Shown piece after piece: positions 37,578 to 47,324 of a DNA stretch of 59,771 nucleotides. The position numbers and the translations under genes were made by a program. Positions within the stretch are counted from its first letter, which is position 1, and every line of letters starts with the position of its first letter. The notes under the pieces were generated by a model. The model was not told the DNA's origin. It saw only the letters and a list, made by a program, of their open reading frames with translations, and did not search any database. Source of the DNA: Bacteroidota bacterium. GTDB taxonomy: Bacteria; Bacteroidota; Bacteroidia; Chitinophagales; Chitinophagaceae. Location: assembly GCA_013288445.1 (NCBI GenBank), contig JABDBX010000003.1:1-59771 (forward strand), in the 5' to 3' direction.

Positions 37578-39022
37578 AGGTCGCCTTTTATTACCGGTAT
37601 CTTTTCTACCGTGTTCGTTTTATACAGCGTAAAGTTCGGGTCATTTGGGTTAAGCTCATAATCTATTTTATACCTCCCGGGCAGAAATGCCTGCACTAAA
37701 AATGCATCGCGCCAGCGGGGCACTCCCATCCGGGTTACATTATCGCGCAATATTTCCGTTGCAACCTGGTGGTGATTGTATTGCACATCTGGTCGTACCC
37801 TGTTGGCTAAAACAAAAAACAACAAAGTGGGTACAATTATAAATGCAGGGATAGCCGCCTTAATAAACTGGTTAATGCTGGGGCTATTGCATACAACATA
37901 CATAGTGTATGCCATAAACAGGCAGCTAAAGGGGATGCAAAAAGAGTAGTACCTAAAGTAAAGAGCGGTATAATGTCCCGACTTAATACTTAAAAAAGCA
38001 AGGAACAGCGTACCGCTTCCCCCCAGCAGCAACAGTAATTGCAGGTTTCTTTTCTTCACCTTATCGGCTGTTGCTTTTACAGCAAAAAGGTACAATGCAA
38101 TGACGAACAGAAAGGAAATGACGTAAACCACCTTATTGTCAACGAATGCCGGGAACATGGCCTTGAAATTGAGGTCGGTAAACTTCAGGCTGCGAAAGAA
38201 TACTTCCGGTAAGTTGAACCCCGCATTCATATTCTTTGCCTGTATCTCGTGGTTTTGCATGCCCATAGTTTGCAACCCTGAGTATGCAAAATAAAAGAAC
38301 GCCCCCAATATGCATATAGGCAAGATCAGCGCTCCAATATTTCTCCATGAGAGTAATCTTCCTCTTTGGGCATAAAGAATTGCCGCCAGGAAAACGAGTA
38401 TTACGTAAACGCTTAGAAAGTGAGACAATATAGCCGCAACCGAAAACATACCGGTAAGAAAGAGGTGGAAAGGCCTGGGGTTTTGATAGGTAAATTTGTA
38501 AAAATAAATAGCGGCCAGTATCACAAACGCTACGCCCATTGTGTAGCCGCGTATTTCGTGGGCCATGCCCATAAACACATTATCGGCAGCAAATAACAGT
38601 ATTGCTAAGGCGGTAAAAATGCTGTTCCCGAACAGCAAGGTGCATAGTGCGAAGAACGCTATCAAGGCCACTATGCCACATGCCTGGGTAAACAATGTAT
38701 AGATGGTAAGTGTATTGCCGAACAAGCCTGTGAACCAGTGCAGCCCGATGTTGTATAAAAAGCCGTTACCGTTGTCAACTACTGTTGCATTAAACACATT
38801 CTTTGGCGTATTCAGATCGTTGAGGGTGGCAGAGTTGATCGCAGTAGCATTTGCAAATTGTGCAGGCGTCTCGTGGCTTATGCCCTTACTGCAAAGAATG
38901 GAAACCGTTTCATCGTACCATATTTCTTTTCTCAGTGGTAAAACCAGCGTAATGACGATAGCCACCAGGAGGCAAAAAATATTCGCTTTTTTAGCTGATG
39001 CTATATTCGCAATATCGGGCAT
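37574..39022 (-). CDS. GT-C-type (GT39-like) membrane glycosyltransferase
   Basis: LPLRKEIWYDETVSILCSKG (GT39-like acidic loop), multi-TM, 4-bp overlap with wecB. Confidence 0.75.
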   Translation of the reverse strand: MPDIANIASAKKANIFCLLVAIVITLVLPLRKEIWYDETVSILCSKGISHETPAQFANATAINSATLNDLNTPKNVFNATVVDNGNGFLYNIGLHWFTGLFGNTLTIYTLFTQACGIVALIAFFALCTLLFGNSIFTALAILLFAADNVFMGMAHEIRGYTMGVAFVILAAIYFYKFTYQNPRPFHLFLTGMFSVAAILSHFLSVYVILVFLAAILYAQRGRLLSWRNIGALILPICILGAFFYFAYSGLQTMGMQNHEIQAKNMNAGFNLPEVFFRSLKFTDLNFKAMFPAFVDNKVVYVISFLFVIALYLFAVKATADKVKKRNLQLLLLLGGSGTLFLAFLSIKSGHYTALYFRYYSFCIPFSCLFMAYTMYVVCNSPSINQFIKAAIPAFIIVPTLLFFVLANRVRPDVQYNHHQVATEILRDNVTRMGVPRWRDAFLVQAFLPGRYKIDYELNPNDPNFTLYKTNTVEKIPVIKGDL

Positions 39023-39024
39023 TG

Positions 39025-39771
39025 CTACGGATTTAATTTACCTCTTTTGTAATCAAGCAGCAGCCTCAAAGTTTGCTTCATTGTTTTTTGCACATTCATC
39101 TTTGACTCTCCCTGTTTCAGGTCGTAGCGCAGTATCATGGGTATTTCATTAAGAGTGGCACTCTGCCCGGCCACCTTCAGCAATATCTCTACCATGCAGC
39201 CAAAGCCCTTTTGCGTTATGAATTTATCCCCATACACCGAGATCGTCTTTCTGAGCATATCCACCCGGTATGCCCGGAAGCCACAGGTATAATCACGGAT
39301 ACCTTCGAAGCCCACTAAGACACGGAATAAGAAACCGGCGGCCCAGCTAAAAAAAGTCCTTGATCGCTTTAATCCCTTTATCCGTGCGCCGGGCTGGTAG
39401 CGCGATGCTATTACAAGGTCGCTCCCCTCTGCCACCTGTTGGGCCATTCGTTGTATCAGGAATGGGTTCTGGCTATCGTCTGCGTCAAGTGTTATTACTA
39501 TATCGGTGTCTTTCAGTCCGTGTATTGCTTTGCGCATCCCGGAATCTATTGCATAAGCCAGTCCGCTGTTTGGCTGGATGTCCAATACTTCAATCTGTAT
39601 ATCCGCTTTGAAGTTCCGCGCAACGGCAAGCGTATTATCCACACTCCCATCATTTACTACCAGCACGCTTGCATCCCACTTGTAATGGTTATAGGCGTCA
39701 TTTATTTTCTGTAGTAATGGCGGCAATGATTCTTCCTCATTGTATGCAGGTAATACTATGGTTATATGCAT
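39025..39771 (-). CDS. GT2 family glycosyltransferase (dolichol-phosphate mannosyltransferase-like)
   Basis: ITIVLPAYNEEESLPPLLQKI, VVNDGSVDNT, ITLDADDSQNP. Confidence 0.93.
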   Translation of the reverse strand: MHITIVLPAYNEEESLPPLLQKINDAYNHYKWDASVLVVNDGSVDNTLAVARNFKADIQIEVLDIQPNSGLAYAIDSGMRKAIHGLKDTDIVITLDADDSQNPFLIQRMAQQVAEGSDLVIASRYQPGARIKGLKRSRTFFSWAAGFLFRVLVGFEGIRDYTCGFRAYRVDMLRKTISVYGDKFITQKGFGCMVEILLKVAGQSATLNEIPMILRYDLKQGESKMNVQKTMKQTLRLLLDYKRGKLNP

Positions 39772-39919
39772 ATAGTACCGCGAAAGTAATTTATTTTAGT
39801 GACGTTGATAAAAGCTATTTCCCTAAAAACTCAAGAGCCCTCCCGCAGGAATGCAGGAAGGCTTTGTTTAACTCAACAAACGAGTTTAATGAGCTTGAAT
39901 ATGGTGATAATGATATTGA

Positions 39920-40429
39920 TTAGTTGTAGTTAACAGTTATTGGAACTGCCGTAGAATTGGTGTAAGCGTTTGGAGCCTGTGCAGCAGATACTGTAAGTGT
40001 AGCGCCTACGGTAAGTGTCTGTGTGCCGCCTGCGCTCAATGTACCGGTAGCTGATGGTGTGCTGGTGAAAGTGCCCATGCTCATAGTGTGAGAAGAACCA
40101 TCAGACAATGTAGCTGTAGAAGGTAAAGTGATAGCGTAAGTATATGCTGCTGTACCAGATACGGTAAAGTTAGCTGCTGCTACAGTACCCTGAGTTGCTG
40201 GAAGGGTAACGCCACCGGTTGCAGAACGTGTGCTGGCTGGGGCAAGAACTACTGTACCGCCTGAGGAAGGAGAAACTGCGATGTTACCGAAGTTCATGTT
40301 GGTAACTAAAGCAATAGTGATCGGTGTGATGATCGTTGCTGAGGCAGATGCTGTTGCTGTTGCCTGGGCGAAAGAGTTGTTAACTGAACAACCGAGGATC
40401 ATTGTGGATGCTTTGCTCATTTTCGGCAT
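39920..40429 (-). pseudogene. DUF4402 protein, 5' end replaced by element sequence
   Basis: NNSFAQATATASASATIITPITIALVTNMNFGNIAVSPSSGG... matches DUF4402-like organisation, but the N-terminus MPKMSKASTMILGCS overlaps the recombinase 3' end and lacks a proper signal-peptide core. Confidence 0.65.
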
Positions 40430-41879
40430 TTTGGAAATAGGACGGGTGGTATCGGAATCCGATCACCACCTCATCACCAGCAAGGGTTATCTTGCTGGTG
40501 TTACGCTCGACAAAGCTGCGTTTAGCGGCTTTGTCGAGCGTACTCCATCTCTCATACATTGTTTGCGCCTCCTGTTTAACACTGTCCCCGTTGAGGTGCT
40601 CGATTTTCAAAAGGTCAATTTCTGATTCAATTTTCGGTATGCTGTTCTCTATCTGCCGCAGTTGCAGGTCAAGAGGGGTGTAGTAGCTCCCGAACCTATC
40701 TTTTGGAATTTGCCCCGCCATATACAATTCCATTTTCATATCCATTTCCGCCTGAATCCGTTTTTTCTCGTTCTGAAACCCGGCAAGGATCGTTTCCTTT
40801 TCCGAAATTTCGTGTTTTGTTTTTGAAAGAAAATTGTCAAAATGCGAATCGGTCAAAAGATATATTTTCAATTGGGAAAAATATATGTCCTCCATGTCCG
40901 AGGTGTCAATTTTTGTTTTTCTACATTTGACGCACTTGTACTTTCCGCCGTCCGGGTGGTGGTACATCTTTCCGCCACAGCCGCAATACAGCAAACCGGA
41001 AAAAAGTTGGGTTACGGTTTTGGTCTGGCGTTTCAGTTTTTCTCCTTGCTCACGTAAAAATGCGTTGCACGCCTCCCACAATTCCTCCGATACAATGGCC
41101 GGGCAGGTAAGGTACACCCATTCGCTCTCCGGCTTTATGATGGACGTTTTACCACGCCCCGGACTTTTGCTGTAGTTAGCTACCCGGATACCTTTTGCCG
41201 TACTGTCGCGCAACAGCCAATCTACGGTCGAATCGCTAAAGAGGACATTGTTCCGGGTACGGTAGCCCATTTCGTTGAGTTTCCGGGCTACGACCTTCTT
41301 CTTTTTGCATTCGGCAAATAGCTGGAACATAAGTTTGCGCACGGCGGCTTCGCTTGGCTTAATGACCAGTTCTTTGTTTTTCCACTCGTAGCCATATGGG
41401 GCAACTCCGCCAAGCGGTTTGCCCATTTTCGCCCGTATAGGCACCGATGCGGCCACACGCTCCGCGATCTCTGCCCGTTCCCATTCGGCCATTGCAGCGA
41501 TAATGGTGAAGAATAGCCGCCCTGACGGGCTGCTGGTGTCTATGTTCTCCGCAAGGGAGATCATGTCTGCTCCTGCTTTCCGAAACATCTCGGAGAACTC
41601 TAACAGTTCCTTTGTATTTCTGGCTAACCGGGCCAGCTTTGAGAACACGAGGGCATTGATATGTCCATTGTGAATATCCCGGAGCATTCTTTTTGTTTCC
41701 GGCTGCTCCATGACGGTTTTGCCGGAAATGGCATCAAGGCGATATACCTCTACGATCTCCCAACCTTTGGCCTCGGCATAATACCGCGCCCGTTGCTCGT
41801 GGTGTTCCGGGCTTTCGTCCTTAACCTGAAATTCGGTAGATACCCGTATCCAAATGCCGATCCGCTTTTTCTGTTCCAT
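40380..41879 (-). CDS. Large serine recombinase (resolvase N-domain, recombinase domain, zinc ribbon)
   Basis: GIWIRVSTEFQVKDESPEHHEQ, VFSKLARLARNTKELL, GLLYCGCGGKMYHHPDGGKYKCVKCRK. Confidence 0.95.
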   Translation of the reverse strand: MEQKKRIGIWIRVSTEFQVKDESPEHHEQRARYYAEAKGWEIVEVYRLDAISGKTVMEQPETKRMLRDIHNGHINALVFSKLARLARNTKELLEFSEMFRKAGADMISLAENIDTSSPSGRLFFTIIAAMAEWERAEIAERVAASVPIRAKMGKPLGGVAPYGYEWKNKELVIKPSEAAVRKLMFQLFAECKKKKVVARKLNEMGYRTRNNVLFSDSTVDWLLRDSTAKGIRVANYSKSPGRGKTSIIKPESEWVYLTCPAIVSEELWEACNAFLREQGEKLKRQTKTVTQLFSGLLYCGCGGKMYHHPDGGKYKCVKCRKTKIDTSDMEDIYFSQLKIYLLTDSHFDNFLSKTKHEISEKETILAGFQNEKKRIQAEMDMKMELYMAGQIPKDRFGSYYTPLDLQLRQIENSIPKIESEIDLLKIEHLNGDSVKQEAQTMYERWSTLDKAAKRSFVERNTSKITLAGDEVVIGFRYHPSYFQNAENEQSIHNDPRLFS

Positions 41880-42043
41880 GTGTATTAAATTTTCAATGTG
41901 AAGTTAAACAAATGATTTTTATTTTACTTACACAGTAAGTGTTTTTGGGGTGTGGAATATAGGGAGATGAAAATAGCATTTATAGTAATTTGAAATTAGT
42001 ACATTTGATATGGTATTTGGCCAACATTTAATTTCTAAATATC

Positions 42044-42970
42044 ATGTCATTCATTCAATCAGGTACAGAAAGTGGCTTTAACGATGGGGGCAGGAATCGA
42101 CCAAGCCAAGAAGAACAGAATAAAACTGTAAGGCAGGTCGTTCGGGTAGGCATAGGGCTTTTTATTGTGTATTCCCTCGTGTTTACCGATAGGACTGTTG
42201 CATCGGCCTTTGGCTGCCTCCTTATAGCCATTGTCGCATTACTGGAAAACCTTGATTTGCTCAAACCGACCGAAACGATTTTTAACAAATATGCACCTGA
42301 ATCGTTCAAGATCGGCTTTGGCGCTATGGCCGCATGTGTCCTTTTTACAGGCATGTGGGTGTCAGATATGAGTAGTACAGCCGAGTTCAGTTTTCAATCA
42401 GCCATACCGATTTCAGCCTGTCTTTTTAGCATTAAGGTTATCTTTTATCTCATATCTAACGTTCTAAACGACCTTGCGCGGTTTATCAATATCGCTGTTG
42501 CTGTTGTTCTTTGGTTGTTAATTGCCTTTGCCCCGGCTCCATTTAATGATCCGAAAACGCCGGAAGTTCAGCCGGAGACTTACACTAAGATAGATACCAG
42601 TACCCATAAAGAAGATGAGGATGGCGATGATGATGATAACGACGATAAAGATGAGGATAAGAAGGATAGGCAAATTACCGTAATTGTTAAGGATACTTAT
42701 GGAAGTTACCTTGCTAATATTCCTGTTGTGCTAAAAATCGGGTACGGAATGAAAAACGACACACTAATTGCAAATGATGTTGTGAATAAATCAACGGATC
42801 AAAACGGTAAAGCGGTATTCACTGAATTTCCAGAACACAGAGCCGGAGAAGTAATCACGATTGATGCCATTCCTCAAAATACGTATCTGCCCGACCATCA
42901 GGAATTGTCTTTGCGAGACGGTGAAAAAAAGCCTGTTATTTTCACTTTGAGGCCGACCCCTACTCAATAG
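42044..42970 (+). CDS. Four-TM membrane protein with acidic linker and Ig-like C-terminal domain
   Basis: Hydrophobic segments in the first half; DEDGDDDDNDDKDEDKKD; then QITVIVKDTYGSYLANIPVVLKIG...TDQNGKAVFTEFPEHRAGE. Confidence 0.7.
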   Translation: MSFIQSGTESGFNDGGRNRPSQEEQNKTVRQVVRVGIGLFIVYSLVFTDRTVASAFGCLLIAIVALLENLDLLKPTETIFNKYAPESFKIGFGAMAACVLFTGMWVSDMSSTAEFSFQSAIPISACLFSIKVIFYLISNVLNDLARFINIAVAVVLWLLIAFAPAPFNDPKTPEVQPETYTKIDTSTHKEDEDGDDDDNDDKDEDKKDRQITVIVKDTYGSYLANIPVVLKIGYGMKNDTLIANDVVNKSTDQNGKAVFTEFPEHRAGEVITIDAIPQNTYLPDHQELSLRDGEKKPVIFTLRPTPTQ

Positions 42971-43104
42971 ATATTCTATTACGTATCAAACCGTACTGTG
43001 AACACTCTTTTATCACTTGCCATATATTAGAAGGAAGGAACTATCCTTTATGGTAAACGCCATCTAAAACCAGCAGATTTGACACTGCATGTTATTTGTT
43101 GTCT

Positions 43105-43142
43105 ATATGCAGTTACTACTTGCATATGCAGTTAATAACTGC
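43105..43142. promoter_or_regulatory. Tandem 19-bp repeats with palindrome, putative operator
   Basis: ATATGCAGTTACTACTTGC / ATATGCAGTTAATAACTGC; the second copy contains perfect GCAGTTA-A-TAACTGC. Confidence 0.5.
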
Positions 43143-43203
43143 TATACTCTGAACATAATTATCAAGGGCGAAGATGCCGGCGTATAGTCTAATGAAGTAG
43201 AAT

Positions 43204-43632
43204 ATGAAGATACAACCAACACACGATTACACAGGGTATGGCTGGGAAGGTGAGGCATACCAGCAAACAAAAGCTCTCTCGACCGTAGAGATTGCTAAGA
43301 AAATAAAGAAAGAGGTTGGTAGTCAATATCCAAAAGTTAAGGTTTCAATTCGCACTCGCTACGGCACCTGCACTTCGGCTATTGATCTTAAAGTGCTTGA
43401 TTTTGGATTTGACCCTTTGACGGAACAATACAAAACATATGCACAAAGTGATAAGTCGGTATCGTTCCGGGCATGGTGCAACAACATGGGTTTGCCTGAC
43501 ATGAGATATACCAAAGAAGCAACTGTAATCCTAAAGGAAATAGAATCTATTGGAAACAGCTACAGGTATATGGATACAGATGGTCAGATTGATTATTTCG
43601 ACACCAACTTCTACTTTTTCGTAAGCTGTTAA
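43204..43632 (+). CDS. LPD29-like (large polyvalent protein-associated) domain protein
   Basis: ALSTVEIAKKIKKEVGSQYPKVKVSIRTRYGTCTSAIDLKVLDF. Confidence 0.6.
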   Translation: MKIQPTHDYTGYGWEGEAYQQTKALSTVEIAKKIKKEVGSQYPKVKVSIRTRYGTCTSAIDLKVLDFGFDPLTEQYKTYAQSDKSVSFRAWCNNMGLPDMRYTKEATVILKEIESIGNSYRYMDTDGQIDYFDTNFYFFVSC

Positions 43633-43639
43633 GTGTGGT

Positions 43640-43831
43640 ATGATACTGGCACTTATGAAGGCCAGTATAAATAAATACGAGATTGCAAAAAAATTGGGCA
43701 TAAAGCATCAATCCGTGTACGCATGGTTTTCTGGCAAAACATCCCCTTCTATGAAACACCTCATTTCTCTTTCTAAGGTGCTTGGTATATCTGTAGAAGA
43801 AACAATAATGCTCTTGAAAAAAGGAAAGTAG
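43640..43831 (+). CDS. HTH-XRE transcriptional regulator
   Basis: NKYEIAKKLGIKHQSVYAWFSGKTSPSMKHLISLSKVLGISVEE. Confidence 0.8.
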   Translation: MILALMKASINKYEIAKKLGIKHQSVYAWFSGKTSPSMKHLISLSKVLGISVEETIMLLKKGK

Positions 43832-43902
43832 ATACTATTTGCCGTAAAGACAACCCTCTTATTTTTTTGTGAACAATCGTTCAAAATGCTGGTATAAGGC
43901 TA

Positions 43903-44160
43903 TTGCCGAAGTACCTAATGCATGAGAATGAGAAAAATATTGAAAGCAATCCTATTCCGCAAAATTCCAGCACTATTGTAGATTCCTCCGGCAGCACAGC
44001 CGATAATGGTAAAAAATCAAAGTTCACTTTTGAAGAACGGCAACGGCTGTTAGGGTTCTTCTCCATACTCCTCAAAGTGGATAAGCGTATAAATCCCGAC
44101 TATTATAAGCCTAAACAAAATAACGACAATGAAAGCGATACGACTGGCGCGGGTATCTGA
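43903..44160 (+). CDS. Hypothetical protein, 3' end overlapping the recombinase start
   Basis: 85 aa; 32-bp overlap with the next gene. Confidence 0.5.
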   Translation: MPKYLMHENEKNIESNPIPQNSSTIVDSSGSTADNGKKSKFTFEERQRLLGFFSILLKVDKRINPDYYKPKQNNDNESDTTGAGI

Positions 44161-45694
44161 TAAAAAGCAAGATTCCAATGAGGCGCAGGTCGTGCGTATT
44201 TCCGATTACATTAAATACAAAGACCTCACCATTTGGAAAACACATGAGATTGAGGAATCCTCAACCCGAGGGGATAGAACAAAATTTCAAGAAGTTATTA
44301 AGGAAATAAAGCAATCAAAAGAATGTATTGCTTTGGTAGTGGATACCGTTGACCGCTTGCAGCGCAGCTTTAAAGAATCCGTATTACTGGATGATTTGCG
44401 CAAAGCCGGGAAACTGGAAATTCATTTTTACCGTGAGAATCTTGTCATACATAAGAACTCAAATAGTGCAGACCTGCTCCGCTGGGATATGGCGGTTATG
44501 TTTGCACGTAGCTATATACTGCAATTGAGCGACAACGTAAAGCGAAAGTTTGAGCAAATGCGAAGAAATGGTATTTGGGTAGGTAAGGCACCAATTGGTT
44601 ACAAAAACATCGGGGACGAAAAGAACCGGGATATTATACCCGACCCTGAAAAGTCGCACCTTATTCAAAGATTGTTTGAGTTGTATTCCACCGGCTCATA
44701 CTCCATTCAGCTATTGAGCGTTCAAATATCCAAAGAAGGACTGCGTGGCAGTTTAGGTAAGCCGCTCGTGCCGGGCATGGTGTACAACATTCTCAATAAC
44801 CCTTTCTATTACGGAGAAATGCTTACCGCAGGGCAGATATTCCCACACCGATATATGCCGCTCATTTCAAAAGAGCTTTTTGATCTGTGTCAAAAAAGAA
44901 TGAAGGGATGGAATAAAAACCAATTTCAGTATGCCGCAAAGACATTCATCTTTCGCGGTCTGCTTCGCTGTGCCAAATGTGGCTGTGCCATGAGCCCGGA
45001 GATAAAGAAAGGCAAGTATATCTATTATAGCTGCACAACCGCACGTAAGGCTATTTGTAGTAAAAAAATATTTGTACGAGAAGAAGCCCTATTAAAACCG
45101 ATATACAAGGTTTTAGAGGCTTATGAGGGCATTCCGCAGGAAACTATAAACGAGATCATTGATATTATGGCTACGTCGAATGAGCATGAAATTACATTCA
45201 ATGTAGAAGCCATTAAAACACTTCGTGGTGAATACGATGCAATCCAAGTTAAACAAAACAGGCTTACTGACTTGCTTTTGGAAGGTACTGTTACCACGGA
45301 AGTTTACGAAGTGAAATTAAAGGAATTTAAAACCCGCCAGCGGGACATTAACCAACAGATTGAGAACCACACCAGCGCAGACGAAAGCTACCATATCACC
45401 GCAACCAACGTACTCCGGCTGGCTAAAAATGCTCTTGCTTTGTTTAAAAGTTCTGAACCTCTTGAAAAAAGATCATTGCTAAATTTGCTACTTCAGAACT
45501 CGACCGTAAACGGAAAAAACCTTGAATTTACCTTGCGATCTCCATTCAATACCATCTATGATATTGCAATTCACTCTACGGGGCGGGGCGCACTGGATAC
45601 GTTTAGAACTCTCGACTGGAAACACATAAAGGCCGACTTAGATAAATATAATAGCGAACAGGTCTCACAAGACTTGTTAAAAATAGCATGTTAA
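44129..45694 (+). CDS. Second large serine recombinase
   Basis: IRLARVSDKKQDSNEAQVVRI, VVDTVDRLQRSFKES, GLLRCAKCGCAMSPEIKKGKYIYYSC. Confidence 0.93.
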   Translation: MKAIRLARVSDKKQDSNEAQVVRISDYIKYKDLTIWKTHEIEESSTRGDRTKFQEVIKEIKQSKECIALVVDTVDRLQRSFKESVLLDDLRKAGKLEIHFYRENLVIHKNSNSADLLRWDMAVMFARSYILQLSDNVKRKFEQMRRNGIWVGKAPIGYKNIGDEKNRDIIPDPEKSHLIQRLFELYSTGSYSIQLLSVQISKEGLRGSLGKPLVPGMVYNILNNPFYYGEMLTAGQIFPHRYMPLISKELFDLCQKRMKGWNKNQFQYAAKTFIFRGLLRCAKCGCAMSPEIKKGKYIYYSCTTARKAICSKKIFVREEALLKPIYKVLEAYEGIPQETINEIIDIMATSNEHEITFNVEAIKTLRGEYDAIQVKQNRLTDLLLEGTVTTEVYEVKLKEFKTRQRDINQQIENHTSADESYHITATNVLRLAKNALALFKSSEPLEKRSLLNLLLQNSTVNGKNLEFTLRSPFNTIYDIAIHSTGRGALDTFRTLDWKHIKADLDKYNSEQVSQDLLKIAC

Positions 45695-45790
45695 CTAAAC
45701 AGCGTCTTGCTTAGTTCATGTAATTTTATTTATCACAAACCGTAACAATATCCTCCTTAAAAAGTATTTCTGAAAGAATAGACTACACCC

Positions 45791-46699
45791 ATGAGCCTAA
45801 ATCATGGGAGCTTATTTTCAGGCGGGGGCGGTTTTGATTTGGCAGCCGAAATGATGGGGTGGAATAATATATTTCATTGCGAAATTGACCCGTTCTGCAA
45901 TCGTATCCTTAACTATTATTGGCCGAAAGCATATCACTTTCACGACATACAAAAATTCGATGCGACATCATTCAAAGGAAAAATTGACATCCTCACCGGC
46001 GGCTTTCCCTGCCAGCCGTTCAGTACAGCGGGGAAACGGAAAGGTACTGCGGACAGCCGACACCTCTGGCCTCAAATGCTTCGTATCATTCGAGAGATCA
46101 AACCCGAATGGGTTGTGGGCGAAAATGTTTACGGCATTGTTAGTTGGAATGAAGGGGTGGTATTCGAGCAGGTGCATTCTGATCTGGAAAGAGAAGGTTA
46201 CGAAGTACAAACGTTTGTACTTCCAGCTTGCGGTGTCAACGCTCCCCACCGAAGATACCGGGCATGGTTTATTGCCCACGCCATTGCGCGAACCGGATGC
46301 TCACAAGAACCTGCAACTGACGGAAAACAGGAAACAGCGCATTCTTCGCAATGGAAAGACATACACCATCAACCTGGCAGACCTGGCGGCTCTCAACTTG
46401 CTTCCTACACCGACAACTCGGGATTGGAAAGGCGCAAGAAAACCGGAAACACTACAGAAAGTAGGGAGAAACAAATCAAACAGTTTGCCCGACTATGTAA
46501 GAGCGGATACTGGCGCTGCTGGCCTACTCAATCCCCGGTTTGTAGCAGAGATGATGGGCTTCCCGCCAAGCTGGACGGAATTACCTTTTCAAAGTGGAGA
46601 CGGGAATCAATAAGAATGTACGGCAATGCAATAGTGCCGCAAGTAGCTTTACAAATATTTAAAGCCATTCAAGAATATCACAACGTAAACGGCAGATGA
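45791..46699 (+). CDS. DNA (cytosine-5-)-methyltransferase
   Basis: GSLFSGGGGFDLAAEMMGW (motif I), GGFPCQPFSTAGKRKG (IV), VGENVYGI (VI), PHRRYRAWFIAHA (VIII), MYGNAIVPQVALQIFKAI (X). Confidence 0.95.
   Translation: MSLNHGSLFSGGGGFDLAAEMMGWNNIFHCEIDPFCNRILNYYWPKAYHFHDIQKFDATSFKGKIDILTGGFPCQPFSTAGKRKGTADSRHLWPQMLRIIREIKPEWVVGENVYGIVSWNEGVVFEQVHSDLEREGYEVQTFVLPACGVNAPHRRYRAWFIAHAIARTGCSQEPATDGKQETAHSSQWKDIHHQPGRPGGSQLASYTDNSGLERRKKTGNTTESREKQIKQFARLCKSGYWRCWPTQSPVCSRDDGLPAKLDGITFSKWRRESIRMYGNAIVPQVALQIFKAIQEYHNVNGR
45885..46613 (+). other. Long +1-frame ORF inside the methyltransferase gene, itself resembling phage/plasmid methylase-associated sequences (possible overprinted gene)
   Basis: 242 codons with no stop; KVTKYKRLYFQLAVSTLPTEDTGHGLLPTP...LLPTPTTRDWKGARKPE...LLNPRFVAEMMGFPPSWTELPFQSGDGNQ*. 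Confidence 0.45.
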
Positions 46700-46727
46700 A
46701 AAGGCTAAACCGGTCACTCAAAAACTA

Positions 46728-47324
46728 CTATACCTTTAAGTTCAAATGCTTAGACACAGCGGTTTCGATTTTAAGAATAGCTGCATCAATTTCATCCTTT
46801 AGCTTGTTTGGTGTTGTGTTGTTATAAACCTTTTGAGATATAGATGCTAAATGTTCAAAATTATTTGTCACTCCGACCAATTGAATGTACTCATTGACCG
46901 CATCATTATATTTTGATACAACCAAATTTATATCCCAACAGACTTTTATTACCTCTTTCCCCAATAGCACTTCCACTTCCGGAAATACACTATAGAAATT
47001 GTTAAGTGCCTCCTGAAATGGCTTATATCTGTTGTTCAAACAATAGATCAAATTTTCGCGCTCATAATTATCTTCATTTTCAGCAGCTCTCGGCAACATT
47101 TCCCCGGCATAAGTTAGCGGTGAGCGCATACTCATAAATTGATCTCGCAAAGTATATGCCGATTTTAAAAACTTGAAAGAACAGTCAAAATAAACTTTCG
47201 CTTTATACTCTTTCTTCCACTTATCAATAGTGAATAACGCAAGAAAAAATGTTGCAATTGGTATGGCTATTAGCACTACATCCTTAACAGTATCAAGCGT
47301 ACTTGTTGTCGGTTGGTACGGCAT
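46728..47324 (-). CDS. Hypothetical protein with one N-terminal TM and helical cytoplasmic domain
   Basis: 198 aa, DVVLIAIPIATFFLALFTI TM. Confidence 0.65.
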   Translation of the reverse strand: MPYQPTTSTLDTVKDVVLIAIPIATFFLALFTIDKWKKEYKAKVYFDCSFKFLKSAYTLRDQFMSMRSPLTYAGEMLPRAAENEDNYERENLIYCLNNRYKPFQEALNNFYSVFPEVEVLLGKEVIKVCWDINLVVSKYNDAVNEYIQLVGVTNNFEHLASISQKVYNNTTPNKLKDEIDAAILKIETAVSKHLNLKV

